Shown: positions 29,394-42,005 of the stretch, one piece after another
How the letters are laid out: each line of letters starts with the position of its first letter
Numbering within the stretch: the first letter of the stretch is position 1
DNA from: Stenotrophomonas sp. NA06056
GTDB taxonomy: Bacteria > Pseudomonadota > Gammaproteobacteria > Xanthomonadales > Xanthomonadaceae
DNA length: 64,000 nt
Direction of reading: 5' to 3'
Assembly: GCF_013364355.1 (NCBI RefSeq)
Contig: NZ_CP054931.1
Coordinates: 434,001-498,000, forward strand
The notes under the pieces: generated by a model
What the model was told of the DNA's origin: nothing
The model's input: only the letters and a program-made list of their open reading frames with translations
Database searches by the model: none
Program-made: the position numbers and the translations under genes

Positions 29394-29485
29394 GGAGGCA
29401 GAGGGGGCTGGGTGCGAAGTAAAGGAGGAGGTGACGGCCGCAGGCCGGCGCCGGGGGACATTCGCACCCAGCCCCCTCTCCCTCC
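29394..29485. repeat. Palindromic element family B, copy 2 (inverted)
   Basis: A 25-pair stem with one mismatch (29394-29418 with 29461-29485) has an arm sequence unrelated to copy 1. Its 42-nt core is the reverse complement of copy 1 with five changes. Two of the five are compensatory in the internal hairpin: CCGCC/GGCGG becomes CGGCC/GGCCG. Confidence 0.8.
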
Positions 29486-29534
29486 AGCGCTCGACCATCC
29501 TGCTCTTGCCCCTGTACGGAGCAACAGCAGCACA

Positions 29535-29566
29535 AAAAACGCGGCCCCGATGTTCCGGAGGCCGCG
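29535..29566 (-). terminator. Rho-independent terminator of the outer-membrane protein gene
   Basis: On the minus strand a 10-bp stem (CGCGGCC-T-CCG paired with CGG-GGCCGCG) with one bulge is followed by six T residues. It lies 31 bp beyond the stop at 29598. Confidence 0.85.
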
Positions 29567-29597
29567 CCAGGAGAGAGGCTGTGGAAGGGGATAGGGC

Positions 29598-30416
29598 TTA
29601 GAAGGTGACGCTGATACCGGCCACCGGGCCCTTGAATTCCTGCTTCAGGCCGATGGTGCCGTCGCTGCCCTTCTTGTCCGCGTCCAGCTTGAACCAGTCG
29701 TAGCCGGCGAACACGCCAAAGTTGTCGGTGAAACGGTAATCGACGATCGCGTTGGCGCGGCTGAGGTCACCCTTGTAGTCGTCGAAGCTGCCCCAGCGCG
29801 TGTTGAGGTACTGGCCCTGCAGGGTGATCATCCACTTTTCGGACGGGGTGAAGCTCAGGCGTGCACCGACCACCGGCGCCACACCGTCGGTCTTCTCGTC
29901 CAGGAACTGGCCTTCATACACAGTGCCCAGATCGGCGTAGCCCTTGGTGCTGACCTTGGCGTATTCGGCACCCAGCTGCAGGCCCAGATCGAACTTCTCG
30001 GTATCCACCACCGAGTAGTCATACACCAGGCTGGCCACCTGGTACTTCAGCTCTGCCTTGACGAAGCTGTCGGCCGGCACGTTGACGTTGCCGAAGGAGA
30101 TATCCTGGCCCAGCGTCTCGCGGCGGTCCTTGTCGTACTTGAAGTAGTTGAACAGCAGTCGCTGGCGGTTGCTGATGCGGAACATGCCGTCGATGCGCGG
30201 CTCCCATTCCTTGCCACCCAGCTTGAAGTCCTCGGAGAAGCCGATGTCCTGGCCGGCGACATTGGTATTGCCGCGCAGGGTGTTGTCCGAGTCGATGTTC
30301 ATCGCACCCAGGCGCAGGGCGAAGCGGTCATCGCCTTCGGCGGCATGGGCAGCGGAGGCGAACGACGCGCCGGCGGCGAGAAGCGAGAGGGCGAGCAGGG
30401 TGGGGACGGAGCGCAT
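29598..30416 (-). CDS. OmpW/OmpA-like outer-membrane beta-barrel protein
   Basis: This 272-aa protein has a signal peptide (LLALSLLAAGASFASAAHA) and a barrel of alternating strands with aromatic girdles (GDDRFALRLGAMNIDSDN, RLLFNYFKYDKDRRE, ALVYDYSVV-type strands, NAIVDYRFTDNFGVFAGYDW), ending in GPVAGISVTF with C-terminal Phe. The family is unnamed in my reading but common in xanthomonads. The role could be porin-like or structural. The start has AAGGA about 8 nt upstream, and a GTCCAC/GTGGAC inverted repeat lies at 30495-30511 in the leader. It has its own terminator. Confidence 0.8.
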   Translation of the reverse strand: MRSVPTLLALSLLAAGASFASAAHAAEGDDRFALRLGAMNIDSDNTLRGNTNVAGQDIGFSEDFKLGGKEWEPRIDGMFRISNRQRLLFNYFKYDKDRRETLGQDISFGNVNVPADSFVKAELKYQVASLVYDYSVVDTEKFDLGLQLGAEYAKVSTKGYADLGTVYEGQFLDEKTDGVAPVVGARLSFTPSEKWMITLQGQYLNTRWGSFDDYKGDLSRANAIVDYRFTDNFGVFAGYDWFKLDADKKGSDGTIGLKQEFKGPVAGISVTF

Positions 30417-30536
30417 CGAAAGAGTCCTTGCAGTGGTTCATCGGAATGAAGGCCACTTTGCCGGACGTCGCTGTCCACCATCCGTGAACGTATGGTCCAC
30501 GCGGTGTGGACGGTTCAGCGCCGTCAGCGCCCTGCG

Positions 30537-30745
30537 AAAAAGATGGCCCCGGAGCGGCGCTTCGGGGCCATCATGGGGACCTGCACGCGGAGCGTCGACG
30601 AGGTAGCTGCAGGCAGGTCGCAGGATCGGACCCATGCCGTCGGCGGAAAGTTCCATCGCCTGCGACCAAAGTTCAATGCGTTGCGTCGCAACATCGCGCA
30701 GATGTCATTGTCCCCGTGGTGGGCTGCAAAACCGCAGCCCTTACC
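30537..30745 (-). ncRNA. Putative minus-strand small RNA
   Basis: A strong intrinsic terminator on the minus strand (GATGGCCCCG stem of 10 bp, then five T, 30537-30572) ends a stretch with no gene. Upstream within about 170 nt are a GGGCTGC/GCAGCCC hairpin (30721-30740) and a GTTGCG-CGCAAC palindrome (30680-30692). A possible promoter lies on the opposite strand near 30745-30790, overlapping the atp promoter. This layout fits a structured RNA of about 210 nt. The 5' end is a guess; no known RNA family was recognised. Confidence 0.4.
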
Positions 30746-30780
30746 GCAACTTGCGCTGTTCCGATATGAACAGGGACCGG

Positions 30781-30810
30781 TTGTCTCGCAAATTGTCCCA
30801 TTGCTATAAT
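30781..30810 (+). promoter_or_regulatory. Sigma70 promoter of the atp operon
   Basis: A perfect TATAAT (-10, 30805-30810) is preceded by TTGTCT (-35, 30781-30786) at 18-nt spacing, 70 bp before the atpI start codon. No other promoter of similar quality was found ahead of the operon. Confidence 0.8.
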
Positions 30811-30880
30811 TTGGCGGCTCGATGAGGCCCCCCTGCTGTAGTCGCCTCAGCCATCCACTTGTAACCACGCGGGACGTCCT

Positions 30881-31246
30881 GTGCTGAACTCCGTAGAAAC
30901 GGGTCGGCGACTGATGCTGCGCGCCGCGGTCTACCCGCTGGCCGCAGTGGCTGTCCTGGCTCTGGCCTTCCTGCTGGTAGGGCCGAAGTATGCCCTTGGT
31001 GCCCTGGCATCCGGTGTGGCGGTTTCGGCCGGTGGTTGGGTGGCGGCACGGATGGCGCTGGGTGGTGGTGCGCTGGGGGCCGGTTCGGCCATGGCACGCC
31101 TGATCGTTGCGATCGTGGCCAAGTGGGCGCTCGTTTTTGGTGTCCTGATGGTGGGGTTCCTGGTCTTCAAGCTGCCTGCATTGGCGCTGTTGGCCGGTAT
31201 CGCCGTCGGGCTGATGTTCCAGGTCCTGGCCATGGCCAGGCGCTAA
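30881..31246 (+). CDS. atpI: ATP synthase protein I
   Basis: This 121-aa hydrophobic protein with about four TM helices (LAAVAVLALAFLLVGPKYALG, WALVFGVLMVGFLVF) is encoded first in the atp operon. It starts at GTG 30881, which immediately follows the promoter and leader. AtpI helps assemble the c-ring and is dispensable in other bacteria. Family identification relies on position plus membrane pattern; sequence conservation in this family is low. Confidence 0.85.
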   Translation: MLNSVETGRRLMLRAAVYPLAAVAVLALAFLLVGPKYALGALASGVAVSAGGWVAARMALGGGALGAGSAMARLIVAIVAKWALVFGVLMVGFLVFKLPALALLAGIAVGLMFQVLAMARR

Positions 31247-31277
31247 TCGAATTCATTTAACTTAAGGTTCCGGACAC

Positions 31278-32433
<1,156 letters not shown>

Positions 32434-32547
32434 TCCAGCGAAAGCGAAACGACCGGGCGCCGCAGGCGCCTGGTCGCGGATGAAGGTTCGGAGGCGCCGC
32501 CCGTGCGGCGGCGCATCCATCCCGTCACAACCGACTGAGCGAACCCC

Positions 32548-33018
32548 ATGGATATCGGTTTTACCCTCATCGCCCAGGCCCTGGCCTTTGCCGCCCTGAT
32601 CTGGCTCATCGCGACCAAGATCTGGCCGCCGCTGATGAACGCGATCGAAGAGCGCCAGCAGAAGATCGCTGAAGGCCTCGCTGCTGCCGACCGCAGCCAG
32701 AAAGATCTGGCCCAGGCGCAGGACAAGGTCAATGAAGCGCTGAAGGAAGCCCGCACCAAGGCCAACGAGATCATCGACCAGGCCCATGCGCGTGCCAACC
32801 AGATCGTCGACGCGGCCCGCAACGAAGCTGTTGCCGAAGCCACCCGTCAGAAGGACCTGGCCCAGGCCGAAATCGACGCCGCCGCCAATCGTGCCCGTGA
32901 AGATCTGCGCAAGCAGGTGTCCGCGCTGGCCGTGACCGGTGCCGAAAAGCTGCTCAAGCGCGAAATCGACGCCAACGCCCACAAGGCGCTGCTCGACGAG
33001 CTGGCCTCGGAGATTTAA
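32548..33018 (+). CDS. atpF: ATP synthase Fo subunit b
   Basis: This 156-aa peripheral-stalk subunit has a single N-terminal TM helix ([21 protein letters not shown]) followed by a long charged coiled coil ([20 protein letters not shown] onward) that dimerises and holds F1 through the delta subunit. The length matches E. coli b (156 aa). It ends 2 bp before atpH, suggesting coupled translation. Confidence 0.95.
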   Translation: MDIGFTLIAQALAFAALIWLIATKIWPPLMNAIEERQQKIAEGLAAADRSQKDLAQAQDKVNEALKEARTKANEIIDQAHARANQIVDAARNEAVAEATRQKDLAQAEIDAAANRAREDLRKQVSALAVTGAEKLLKREIDANAHKALLDELASEI

Positions 33019-33020
33019 GG

Positions 33021-33548
33021 ATGAGCCAGGCCCTCACGCTTGCCCGCCCGTACGCCCGCGCCGCCTTCGCGACCGCGCGTGACGAAGGCGCGTTCGCGCC
33101 GTGGTCGGACGCTTTGGCGTTCTCCGCCCACGTCGCCGCCGACCCGCGCGTGGCGGCCCTGCTCGCCAACCCGGAGCTGGGTCGCGATGACGCCGTCGCC
33201 CTGCTGGCGCCGGAGTCCCGCGGCGAGACCTACTCGCGCTTCCTGGCTGTGCTTGCCGAATCGCATCGTCTGCCGCTGCTGCCGGAAATCGCTGGCATGT
33301 TCGACGCGCTGCGCGCCGAGGCCGAGCACGTGGTCAAGGCCACCGTGACCTCCGCGGCCGAGCTGTCGGTTGCCGAGCTGGACGCGATCAAGGCCGCGCT
33401 GCGCAAGCGCTTCAACCGCGAGGTCGAAGTGGCCACCGCGGTCGACGCCTCGCTGATCGGCGGCGCTGTGATCGACGCCGGCGACGTGGTCATCGATGGT
33501 TCGCTGAAGGGCAAGCTGGCCCGTCTGCAGACCGCGCTCGCTAACTGA
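33021..33548 (+). CDS. atpH: ATP synthase F1 subunit delta
   Basis: This 175-aa subunit links the peripheral stalk to the alpha subunits at the top of F1. The conserved N-terminal [16 protein letters not shown] and the C-terminal strand-helix [36 protein letters not shown] are the family hallmarks. It begins 2 bp after atpF and ends 44 bp before atpA. Confidence 0.95.
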   Translation: MSQALTLARPYARAAFATARDEGAFAPWSDALAFSAHVAADPRVAALLANPELGRDDAVALLAPESRGETYSRFLAVLAESHRLPLLPEIAGMFDALRAEAEHVVKATVTSAAELSVAELDAIKAALRKRFNREVEVATAVDASLIGGAVIDAGDVVIDGSLKGKLARLQTALAN

Positions 33549-33592
33549 ATTCATTTAACGTCCGGCCCCGCTGCCGGCACTAGGACTTGACG

Positions 33593-35140
33593 ATGGCAAC
33601 CACGCTCAACCCCTCCGAAATCAGCGAACTGATCAAGAACCGCATCGAGAAGGTCAAGCTGGCCGCGGAATCGCGCAACGAAGGCACCGTGACCAGCGTG
33701 TCCGACGGCATCGTGCGCATCTTCGGTCTGGCCGACGTGATGCAGGGCGAAATGATCGAACTGCCGAACAACACCTTCGCCCTGGCCCTGAACCTGGAGC
33801 GCGACTCGGTCGGCGCCGTGGTCCTGGGTGGCTACGAGAAAGTGCGCGAAGGTGACGTCGCCAAGACCACCGGCCGCATCCTGGAAGTGCCGGTGGGTCC
33901 GGAACTGCTGGGCCGCGTCGTCAACGCGCTCGGCGAGCCGATCGACGGCAAGGGCCCGCTGGGCACTGAGCTGACCGCTCCGGTGGAGCGCGTTGCTCCG
34001 GGCGTGATCTGGCGCAAGTCGGTCGACCAGCCGGTGCAGACCGGTTACAAGTCGGTCGACTCGATGATCCCGATCGGCCGTGGCCAGCGCGAGCTGGTCA
34101 TCGGTGACCGCCAGACCGGCAAGACCGCGCTGGCCATCGATGCGGTGATCAACCAGAAGGGCACCGGCATCAAGTGCGTGTACGTAGCGATCGGCCAGAA
34201 GGCCTCGACCGTTGCCAACATCGTGCGCAAGCTGGAAGAGAACGGCGCCCTGGCGCACACCATCGTGGTGGCTGCCACCGCGTCCGAATCGGCCGCGATG
34301 CAGTACATCAGCGCCTACTCGGGCTGCACCATGGGCGAGTACTTCATGGACCGCGGCGAAGACGCGCTGATCGTGTACGACGATCTGTCCAAGCAGGCCG
34401 TGGCCTACCGCCAGATCTCGCTGCTGCTGAAGCGCCCGCCGGGCCGTGAAGCCTACCCGGGTGACGTGTTCTACCTGCACTCCCGTCTGCTCGAGCGCGC
34501 TGCCCGCGTGTCCGAGGAATATGTCGAGAAGTTCACCGAAGGCAAGGTCACCGGCAAGACCGGTTCGCTGACCGCGCTGCCGATCATCGAAACCCAGGCC
34601 GGCGACGTGTCCGCCTTCGTTCCGACCAACGTGATCTCGATCACCGACGGCCAGATCTTCCTGGAAACCGACCTGTTCAACGCCGGCATCCGCCCGGCCG
34701 TGAACGCCGGTATCTCGGTGTCGCGCGTCGGTGGTTCGGCGCAGACCAAGATCATCAAGAAGCTGTCCGGCGGCATCCGTATCTCGCTGGCCCAGTACCG
34801 CGAGCTGGCTGCGTTCGCGCAGTTCGCCTCGGACCTGGACGAAGCCACCCGCAAGCAGCTGGAGCGCGGCCAGCGCGTCACCGAGCTGATGAAGCAGAAG
34901 CAGTACGCGCCGATGTCGATCGCCAACCAGGCGCTGTCGATCTACGCCGTCAACGAGGGTTACCTCGACGACGTGCCGGTCAGCAAGCTGCTGGCGTTCG
35001 AAGAAGGCCTGCACGCGCACTTCGCCAACACCCAGGGCGAACTGATCGGCAAGGTCAACGCCACCGGCGGCTGGGACAACGACATCGAAGGTGCCTTCAA
35101 GAAGGGCATCGTCGAGTTCAAGACCACCGGCAGCTGGTAA
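33593..35140 (+). CDS. atpA: ATP synthase F1 subunit alpha
   Basis: This 515-aa non-catalytic nucleotide-binding subunit has Walker [10 protein letters not shown], the DELSD-equivalent [18 protein letters not shown], and the alpha signature region with [17 protein letters not shown] including the catalytic arginine. ATG 33593 ([14 protein letters not shown]) is the family start; a TTG two codons earlier is ignored. An interrupted leader between atpH and atpA is short. A GTAG palindrome follows the stop codon before atpG. Confidence 0.97.
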   Translation: MATTLNPSEISELIKNRIEKVKLAAESRNEGTVTSVSDGIVRIFGLADVMQGEMIELPNNTFALALNLERDSVGAVVLGGYEKVREGDVAKTTGRILEVPVGPELLGRVVNALGEPIDGKGPLGTELTAPVERVAPGVIWRKSVDQPVQTGYKSVDSMIPIGRGQRELVIGDRQTGKTALAIDAVINQKGTGIKCVYVAIGQKASTVANIVRKLEENGALAHTIVVAATASESAAMQYISAYSGCTMGEYFMDRGEDALIVYDDLSKQAVAYRQISLLLKRPPGREAYPGDVFYLHSRLLERAARVSEEYVEKFTEGKVTGKTGSLTALPIIETQAGDVSAFVPTNVISITDGQIFLETDLFNAGIRPAVNAGISVSRVGGSAQTKIIKKLSGGIRISLAQYRELAAFAQFASDLDEATRKQLERGQRVTELMKQKQYAPMSIANQALSIYAVNEGYLDDVPVSKLLAFEEGLHAHFANTQGELIGKVNATGGWDNDIEGAFKKGIVEFKTTGSW

Positions 35141-35150
35141 TCGAGGTCCT

Positions 35151-35175
35151 GTAGAGCGGAGCGATGCTCCGCTGG
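35151..35175. repeat. GTAG/SMAG palindrome within the atp operon
   Basis: GTAGAGCGGAGC-GA-TGCTCCGCTGG forms a stem-loop in the 95-bp spacer between atpA and atpG, followed by a second hairpin (GCGGGGCCC...AGGCCCCGC, 35203-35221). It is intra-operonic and so will be present in the atp mRNA. Confidence 0.75.
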
Positions 35176-35235
35176 ACCAGACGATCAAACGGTTGAACAA
35201 CGCGGGGCCCAGGCCCCGCGCCACGGGAATAAGAG

Positions 35236-37544
<2,309 letters not shown>

Positions 37545-37656
37545 TGCGGCAGGGACGGGCACACGCCCGTCCCGACCGTGACACGGGGTGGGCCTGCGCC
37601 CACCGCTGCGGAATCCCTGCGGTGGGTCCGACCCGCCCCCTAGCGAAGAGAGTTAC

Positions 37657-38079
37657 ATGAGCACCATCCGTTGCGACATCGTCAGCGCCGAGCAGGAAAT
37701 CTTCCGTGGCGAAGCGACCCTGGTCGTGGCCACCGGTGAGCTGGGCGAACTGGGCATCGCGCCCAAGCACGCACCGCTGATCACCCGCCTGAAGCCGGGC
37801 AAGGTGGTAGTGACCACGCCGAGCGGCGAGCAGCTGGATTTCGCCATTTCCGGCGGCATCCTGGAAGTGCAGCCGCAGGTGGTGACCGTGCTGGCCGACA
37901 CCGCGATCCGCGCACAGGACATCGACGAAGCCTCGGTCCGCAAGGCCAAGGAAGAAGCCGAACGCATCCTGGCCAACCGCGGCGAAGCGATGGAAGTGGC
38001 CGAAGCCCAGCAGAAGCTGGCCGAAGCCGTTGTCCAGCTGCAGGCGCTGGAGCGCCTGCGCAAGACCCTCAAGCACTGA
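37657..38079 (+). CDS. atpC: ATP synthase F1 subunit epsilon
   Basis: This 140-aa subunit has an N-terminal beta-sandwich ([38 protein letters not shown]) and a C-terminal helical hairpin ([20 protein letters not shown]...). It couples and inhibits rotation. ATG 37657 is chosen with AAGAGAG upstream; the frame is open before it but without family similarity. It is the last gene of the operon, followed by a good terminator. Confidence 0.95.
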   Translation: MSTIRCDIVSAEQEIFRGEATLVVATGELGELGIAPKHAPLITRLKPGKVVVTTPSGEQLDFAISGGILEVQPQVVTVLADTAIRAQDIDEASVRKAKEEAERILANRGEAMEVAEAQQKLAEAVVQLQALERLRKTLKH

Positions 38080-38100
38080 GGCTCAGCGTCATCAAGCAGG

Positions 38101-38126
38101 AACGCCGGCCATGTGCCGGCGTTTTT
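38101..38126 (+). terminator. Rho-independent terminator of the atp operon
   Basis: A 9-bp AACGCCGGC stem with a CATGT loop and a following T-run lies 22 bp after the atpC stop. glmU is therefore probably transcribed separately. Confidence 0.88.
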
Positions 38127-38170
38127 GTATGTGCCGACGTTGCATGTGCCGACGACGCACCGAAGCGCCT

Positions 38171-38554
38171 TTACCGGTACACGACGTGGCGCAGCAGCAG
38201 GAAAGACACCACCGCCAGGCAGGCTTCCACCAGCGGCTTTGCCAGCCAGGCGTACTGCAGACCCAGCGCCTGGTCGGCGGCGGTCACCAGCAGCGTGCTG
38301 GCCAGGGTCAACAGCAACCACAGCGGCAGGAATCGTGCGAAGCGGTGCCAACCCAGGCGCTGCCCGTTGGCATCGGCGAAGGTGATGCGTCCATTGAGCC
38401 AGAAGCCCAGCAACATGCCGGCAACGCGTCCGCAGACGTTGCCAGGCGCCGCAGGCATGCCGGCCGCCGTCGCCAGTACGAACACCGCCCAGTCCAGCAG
38501 CAACTGCAGCAGGCCGACGACGAGATAGGAACGGCCTTGGCGGAGCAGGCTCAT
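38171..38554 (-). CDS. GtrA-family membrane protein
   Basis: This 127-aa protein has four TM helices typical of GtrA/DPMS flippase-like proteins: [37 protein letters not shown] (conserved N-x-TF motif), [16 protein letters not shown] and [16 protein letters not shown]. GtrA proteins move undecaprenyl-linked sugars or assist glycosyltransferases in envelope glycan modification. It lies between convergent atpC and divergent glmU and has no glycosyltransferase partner nearby. The start at 38554 fits the conserved N terminus. Confidence 0.82.
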   Translation of the reverse strand: MSLLRQGRSYLVVGLLQLLLDWAVFVLATAAGMPAAPGNVCGRVAGMLLGFWLNGRITFADANGQRLGWHRFARFLPLWLLLTLASTLLVTAADQALGLQYAWLAKPLVEACLAVVSFLLLRHVVYR

Positions 38555-38633
38555 GGTGCCGGGGGCAAGGTGGGGGCTCCATGTTAACGGCCCCCGTTCT
38601 AGAATCATCGCCATCGAATCGTGGATCGCCCGC

Positions 38634-40001
38634 ATGACCCAACCCCTGCACGTCATCATCCTCGCCGCCGGCGCCGGCAAGCGCATGAAATCGGTGCTGC
38701 CCAAGGTTCTGCAGCCGATTGCCGGGCAGCCGATGCTGGCGCATGTGATCGCCACGGCGCGGGAACTGCAGCCGGCTGCCATCCACGTGGTGTACGGCCA
38801 TGGCGGGGATCAGGTGCGGCACTACTTTGCTGACCAGCCGGACCTGTTGTGGGCGGAACAGGCACAGCAGCTGGGAACCGGCCACGCCGTGGCCCAGGCC
38901 ATGCCGGAGGTGCCCGACGCCGCACAGGTGCTGGTGTTGTACGGCGATGTGCCGTTGATCCGTGCGCAGACACTGCGCGACCTGCTGGCCCAGCCCGGCC
39001 GGCTGGCGGTGCTGGTGGCCGATGTCGAGGACCCCACCGGCTACGGTCGCGTGTTGCGCGATGCCGAAGGCAAGGTGGGGGCGATTGTCGAGCAGAAGGA
39101 CGCCGATGACGAACAGCGCCGGGTGCGCATCATCAATACCGGCATCATCACCGCTGAGTCGACGGCGCTGCGGCGTTGGCTGTCGCAGTTGTCCAACAGC
39201 AACGCGCAGGGCGAGTATTACCTGACCGATGTATTCGCCTTCGCCGCCCGCGAGTTCACTCCGGCGGAGATGGCGTTGGTGGCCGATGCACAGGACGCGG
39301 AAGGCGCGAACGATCCATGGCAGCTTTCGCAGCTGGAACGGGCCTGGCAGCGGCGCGCGGTGCGTGCGTTGTGCATCCAGGGCGCGCGCGTACGCGATCC
39401 GGCGCGGGTCGATATCCGCGGTGAGGTGATTGTCGGCAGCGATGTGATGATCGATGTCGATGTGATCCTCGAAGGCAAGGTGGTGCTCGGCGATGGCGTA
39501 ACCATCGGCCCGTTCACGCGGCTGAAGGACGTCACCCTCGGCGCCGGCACCGAAGTGCGCGCGCACTGCGATGTCGAAGGCGTGATCAGCGAGGGTGCGG
39601 CACAGATCGGTCCGTTCGCGCGCCTGCGCCCGGGTACCGTGCTGGCCGATGGCGTGCACGTGGGCAACTTCGTGGAAACCAAGAAGGTCACTCTGGGCGT
39701 CGGCAGCAAGGCCAACCACCTGACCTACCTGGGTGATGCGGTGATCGGCAGCAAGGTCAACATCGGTGCGGGCACCATCACCTGCAACTACGACGGCGTG
39801 AACAAGTCGACCACCACCATTGGCGACAACGCGTTCATCGGTTCCAACAGCTCGCTGGTTGCACCGGTACTGATCGGTGAAGGGGCGACGATTGCTGCAG
39901 GTTCGGTCATCACCCGCTCTGCGCCGGACGGCAAGCTGACCGTGGCCCGTGCGCGCCAGGAAACGATCGATGGTTGGCAGCGACCCGTCAAGAAAAGCTG
40001 A
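38634..40001 (+). CDS. glmU: Bifunctional UDP-GlcNAc pyrophosphorylase / GlcN-1-P acetyltransferase
   Basis: This 455-aa enzyme makes UDP-GlcNAc for peptidoglycan and LPS. The N-terminal nucleotidyltransferase has [20 protein letters not shown]. The C-terminal left-handed beta-helix acetyltransferase has hexapeptide repeats ([20 protein letters not shown]), the catalytic-His loop of the AcCoA site near GNFVETKKV, and [20 protein letters not shown]. The start at 38634 matches the family N terminus. It follows the atp genes, as in many gammaproteobacteria, but glmS is 8.7 kb further on. Confidence 0.96.
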   Translation: MTQPLHVIILAAGAGKRMKSVLPKVLQPIAGQPMLAHVIATARELQPAAIHVVYGHGGDQVRHYFADQPDLLWAEQAQQLGTGHAVAQAMPEVPDAAQVLVLYGDVPLIRAQTLRDLLAQPGRLAVLVADVEDPTGYGRVLRDAEGKVGAIVEQKDADDEQRRVRIINTGIITAESTALRRWLSQLSNSNAQGEYYLTDVFAFAAREFTPAEMALVADAQDAEGANDPWQLSQLERAWQRRAVRALCIQGARVRDPARVDIRGEVIVGSDVMIDVDVILEGKVVLGDGVTIGPFTRLKDVTLGAGTEVRAHCDVEGVISEGAAQIGPFARLRPGTVLADGVHVGNFVETKKVTLGVGSKANHLTYLGDAVIGSKVNIGAGTITCNYDGVNKSTTTIGDNAFIGSNSSLVAPVLIGEGATIAAGSVITRSAPDGKLTVARARQETIDGWQRPVKKS

Positions 40002-40503
40002 GCCGAGGCCGCCGCGCGTCGACGAACTCGACGCGCTGCCCTGCATCGAACAGCGTGCGGGGGAACTGCTGCGCGGTCATGAGGCGTACCCGGTGTTCGC
40101 CGGTCATGGTCTGGACCTGCTTACGTTGCAGGCTGGACTGCAGCGTGGCCAGTTGTGGGTCATCGAAGGAGTGGACGGAGACATCGCCGGCTACCTGCTG
40201 GGCGGCGTGCTCGATGGCGATTTCCATGTGCTGCAGATGGATGTAGACCCCAGCCACGCGCGGCGTGGTTATGGAAGAGCGCTGCTGAGGCATGCGCTGG
40301 CCGAGGCCAGGACGCGTGGCTATCCGGCTGCGGTACTGACCACGTTGTCCGATGTGCCGTGGAATGCGTCTTTTTACGCCAGCGAAGGGTTCAATGCGCT
40401 GCCGGAGGCAGAGTGGGGTGCAGGCCTGCGAGCGGTGATGGCCGAGGAAGCCGCGTTGGGATTCCCGATGCATCTGCGCGTGGCGATGCGGCGGGTTCTG
40501 TAG
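39970..40503 (+). CDS. GNAT-family N-acetyltransferase
   Basis: This 177-aa protein overlaps the end of glmU by 32 bp in another frame and has AGGAAA about 8 nt before its ATG, so translation coupling is likely. The acetyl-CoA site is clear: [30 protein letters not shown] (motif A Q/RxxGxG/A). The downstream strand has [20 protein letters not shown], resembling amine/amino-acid N-acetyltransferases. The substrate is unknown. A pair of GTAG palindromes follows. Confidence 0.82.
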   Translation: MVGSDPSRKAEPRPPRVDELDALPCIEQRAGELLRGHEAYPVFAGHGLDLLTLQAGLQRGQLWVIEGVDGDIAGYLLGGVLDGDFHVLQMDVDPSHARRGYGRALLRHALAEARTRGYPAAVLTTLSDVPWNASFYASEGFNALPEAEWGAGLRAVMAEEAALGFPMHLRVAMRRVL

Positions 40504-40569
40504 TGGCGGCACGTGGATGCCCGCACAGCGCCGTGCGTGCTTCTGATCGTTCCCGACCTTGGCAGGCAT

Positions 40570-40632
40570 ATCCACGCATGGCGTGGATCTACCGGGTTCG
40601 CGCGGTCCAGTAGATCCACGCCATGCGTGGAT
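40570..40632. repeat. GTAG/SMAG dimer, ATCCACGC type
   Basis: Two copies of GTAGATCCACGC-ATG-type palindromes face each other (40570-40592 and 40610-40632) between the GNAT gene and the convergent kinase gene. Confidence 0.85.
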
Positions 40633-40643
40633 ACGGCCACTCG

Positions 40644-42005
40644 TCAGCTCAGCGGCAATAGAATCGACACACACAGCCCACCGTCGGTTCGGTTCTGCAG
40701 CGATACCCTGCCGCCGTGCGCCTCGACGATCTCGCGGGTAAGTGCCAGCCCCAGCCCGGTGCCATTGCGCTTGGTCGAATAGAACGGCATCAGCGCATTC
40801 TGCAGCACCTGCTCGTTCATGCCCTTGCCACGGTCCAGCACATCCAGCCGCAACCACTGCGGCAGCCGGGTCAGCTGCACCTGCACGTCGTCGTTGGGCG
40901 GATCTGCTTCGGCGCAGGCCTCGTGCGCGTTCTTCAGCAGGTTGAGCAGGGCCTGGCCGAACTGGGCGATGTCGATCCGGCTGCTCAGCTCCTCGTCGAG
41001 TTCACGCTCCATCGTGAACGGAATCTGTTGGCACAGGCTGGACAGGAACGGCGCCCAGTGCACGGTCTGCAGTTGCGGCTGTGGCAGCTTGGCGAAACGT
41101 GCGTAGCCCCGGATGAAGCCTTCCAGGTGGCGTGCGCGGTCTTCAATGGTGGTGAAGATCTCCGGCAGCCGGTCGAAGCGCTCGCGTTTGACCAGCTCGC
41201 CACCGGAGTGCGCCAACGAGGCGATCGGCGCCAGCGAATTGTTGAGTTCGTGGCTGATCACCCGGATCACCTTCTTCCAGGTCTGCACTTCCTGTCGGCG
41301 CAGTTCGGCGGTGAGCTGGCGTACCAGCAGCAGGTCATGCGGGCGGCCGTTGAGCTGGAACGCACGCCGCGACAGGTGATAGACCTGTTCGTCATCCTCG
41401 TCGCCCTCCACGCCGTCTTCGTTTTCCGACTTCACCGCGAACAGGCTGTCGCCGCCGCGGCCGATGGCATCGCGCAGCTCCACCGGCAGCTGCTCGAGCA
41501 CGTCTTCCATGCGCTGGCCTTCCAGCTTCCAGCCGCCGTGCAGCAGCTTGCGCGCAGCCAGGTTGGAAAACACCACGCGGGAAATGCCATCGCCGCCGGC
41601 GGCGATCAGCAGCATTGCCACCGGGGTGTTCTGCACCATGGTGTCCAGCAGCAGTTCGCGTTGCACCAGGCCCTGGCGCTGCTCGCGCAACACGTCACCC
41701 AGTTCGCGGTGTGCCGCCACCAGGTCGCCCAGCTCGTCGTTGCCGGGCCAGTGCACGCCGAAGTTGTACTCACCGTCGCGGTAGCTGCTGGTGGTCCCGG
41801 ATAGCGCGCGCATCAACGAGCGCACCGGTGCGGTGGCGCGGCGCAGCGTCCACCACATCAATGCCAGCAGGACGATCGTGGAAACGGTGGTCACCACCCA
41901 GCCATGGTCCATCCAGTAGGCCAGCAGCCACGGCAGCGCGGCAGCCAGCGCCAGCACCGGCAGCAGGCGCAGGAACAGGCGGAAGGTGAACGAGCGTCGT
42001 TTCAT
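40644..42005 (-). CDS. NtrY-like membrane sensor histidine kinase
   Basis: This 453-aa kinase has two N-terminal TM helices (LFLRLLPVLALAAALPWLLA and VVTTVSTIVLLALMWWTL) with almost no periplasmic loop, a HAMP-like linker and a PAS-like region (about 135-215). The catalytic core has H-box VISHELNNSLAPIASLAHS, N-box LLNLLKNAHEAC and G-box RNGTGLGLALTREIVEAHGG. The short loop suggests it senses a membrane or cytosolic signal. Its ATG overlaps the stop of the sigma54-activating regulator by 4 bp, so the two are a cognate pair. Confidence 0.92.
   Translation of the reverse strand: MKRRSFTFRLFLRLLPVLALAAALPWLLAYWMDHGWVVTTVSTIVLLALMWWTLRRATAPVRSLMRALSGTTSSYRDGEYNFGVHWPGNDELGDLVAAHRELGDVLREQRQGLVQRELLLDTMVQNTPVAMLLIAAGGDGISRVVFSNLAARKLLHGGWKLEGQRMEDVLEQLPVELRDAIGRGGDSLFAVKSENEDGVEGDEDDEQVYHLSRRAFQLNGRPHDLLLVRQLTAELRRQEVQTWKKVIRVISHELNNSLAPIASLAHSGGELVKRERFDRLPEIFTTIEDRARHLEGFIRGYARFAKLPQPQLQTVHWAPFLSSLCQQIPFTMERELDEELSSRIDIAQFGQALLNLLKNAHEACAEADPPNDDVQVQLTRLPQWLRLDVLDRGKGMNEQVLQNALMPFYSTKRNGTGLGLALTREIVEAHGGRVSLQNRTDGGLCVSILLPLS

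Larger units (their letters stand above)
29194..29597. other. Intergenic region with family B palindromes
   Basis: This is about 400 bp between the aceF-lpdA terminator and a minus-strand outer-membrane gene. It contains no gene, but the two inverted copies of palindromic element family B (29227-29336 and 29394-29485) and the terminator of the minus-strand gene. Frames seen here are by-products of the repeats. Confidence 0.75.
30417..30880. other. Intergenic region OMP gene / atp operon
   Basis: This 464-bp spacer holds the OMP promoter side (inverted repeat 30495-30511), a minus-strand terminator with no gene in front of it (30537-30572), further hairpins (30680-30692, 30721-30740) and the atp promoter (30781-30810). 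No protein-coding frame in it looks real. Confidence 0.7.

Noticed and set aside
29156..29422. Small plus-strand frames after lpdA
   Set aside because: They begin around the intrinsic terminator and are built from the family B palindromes; no coding signature.
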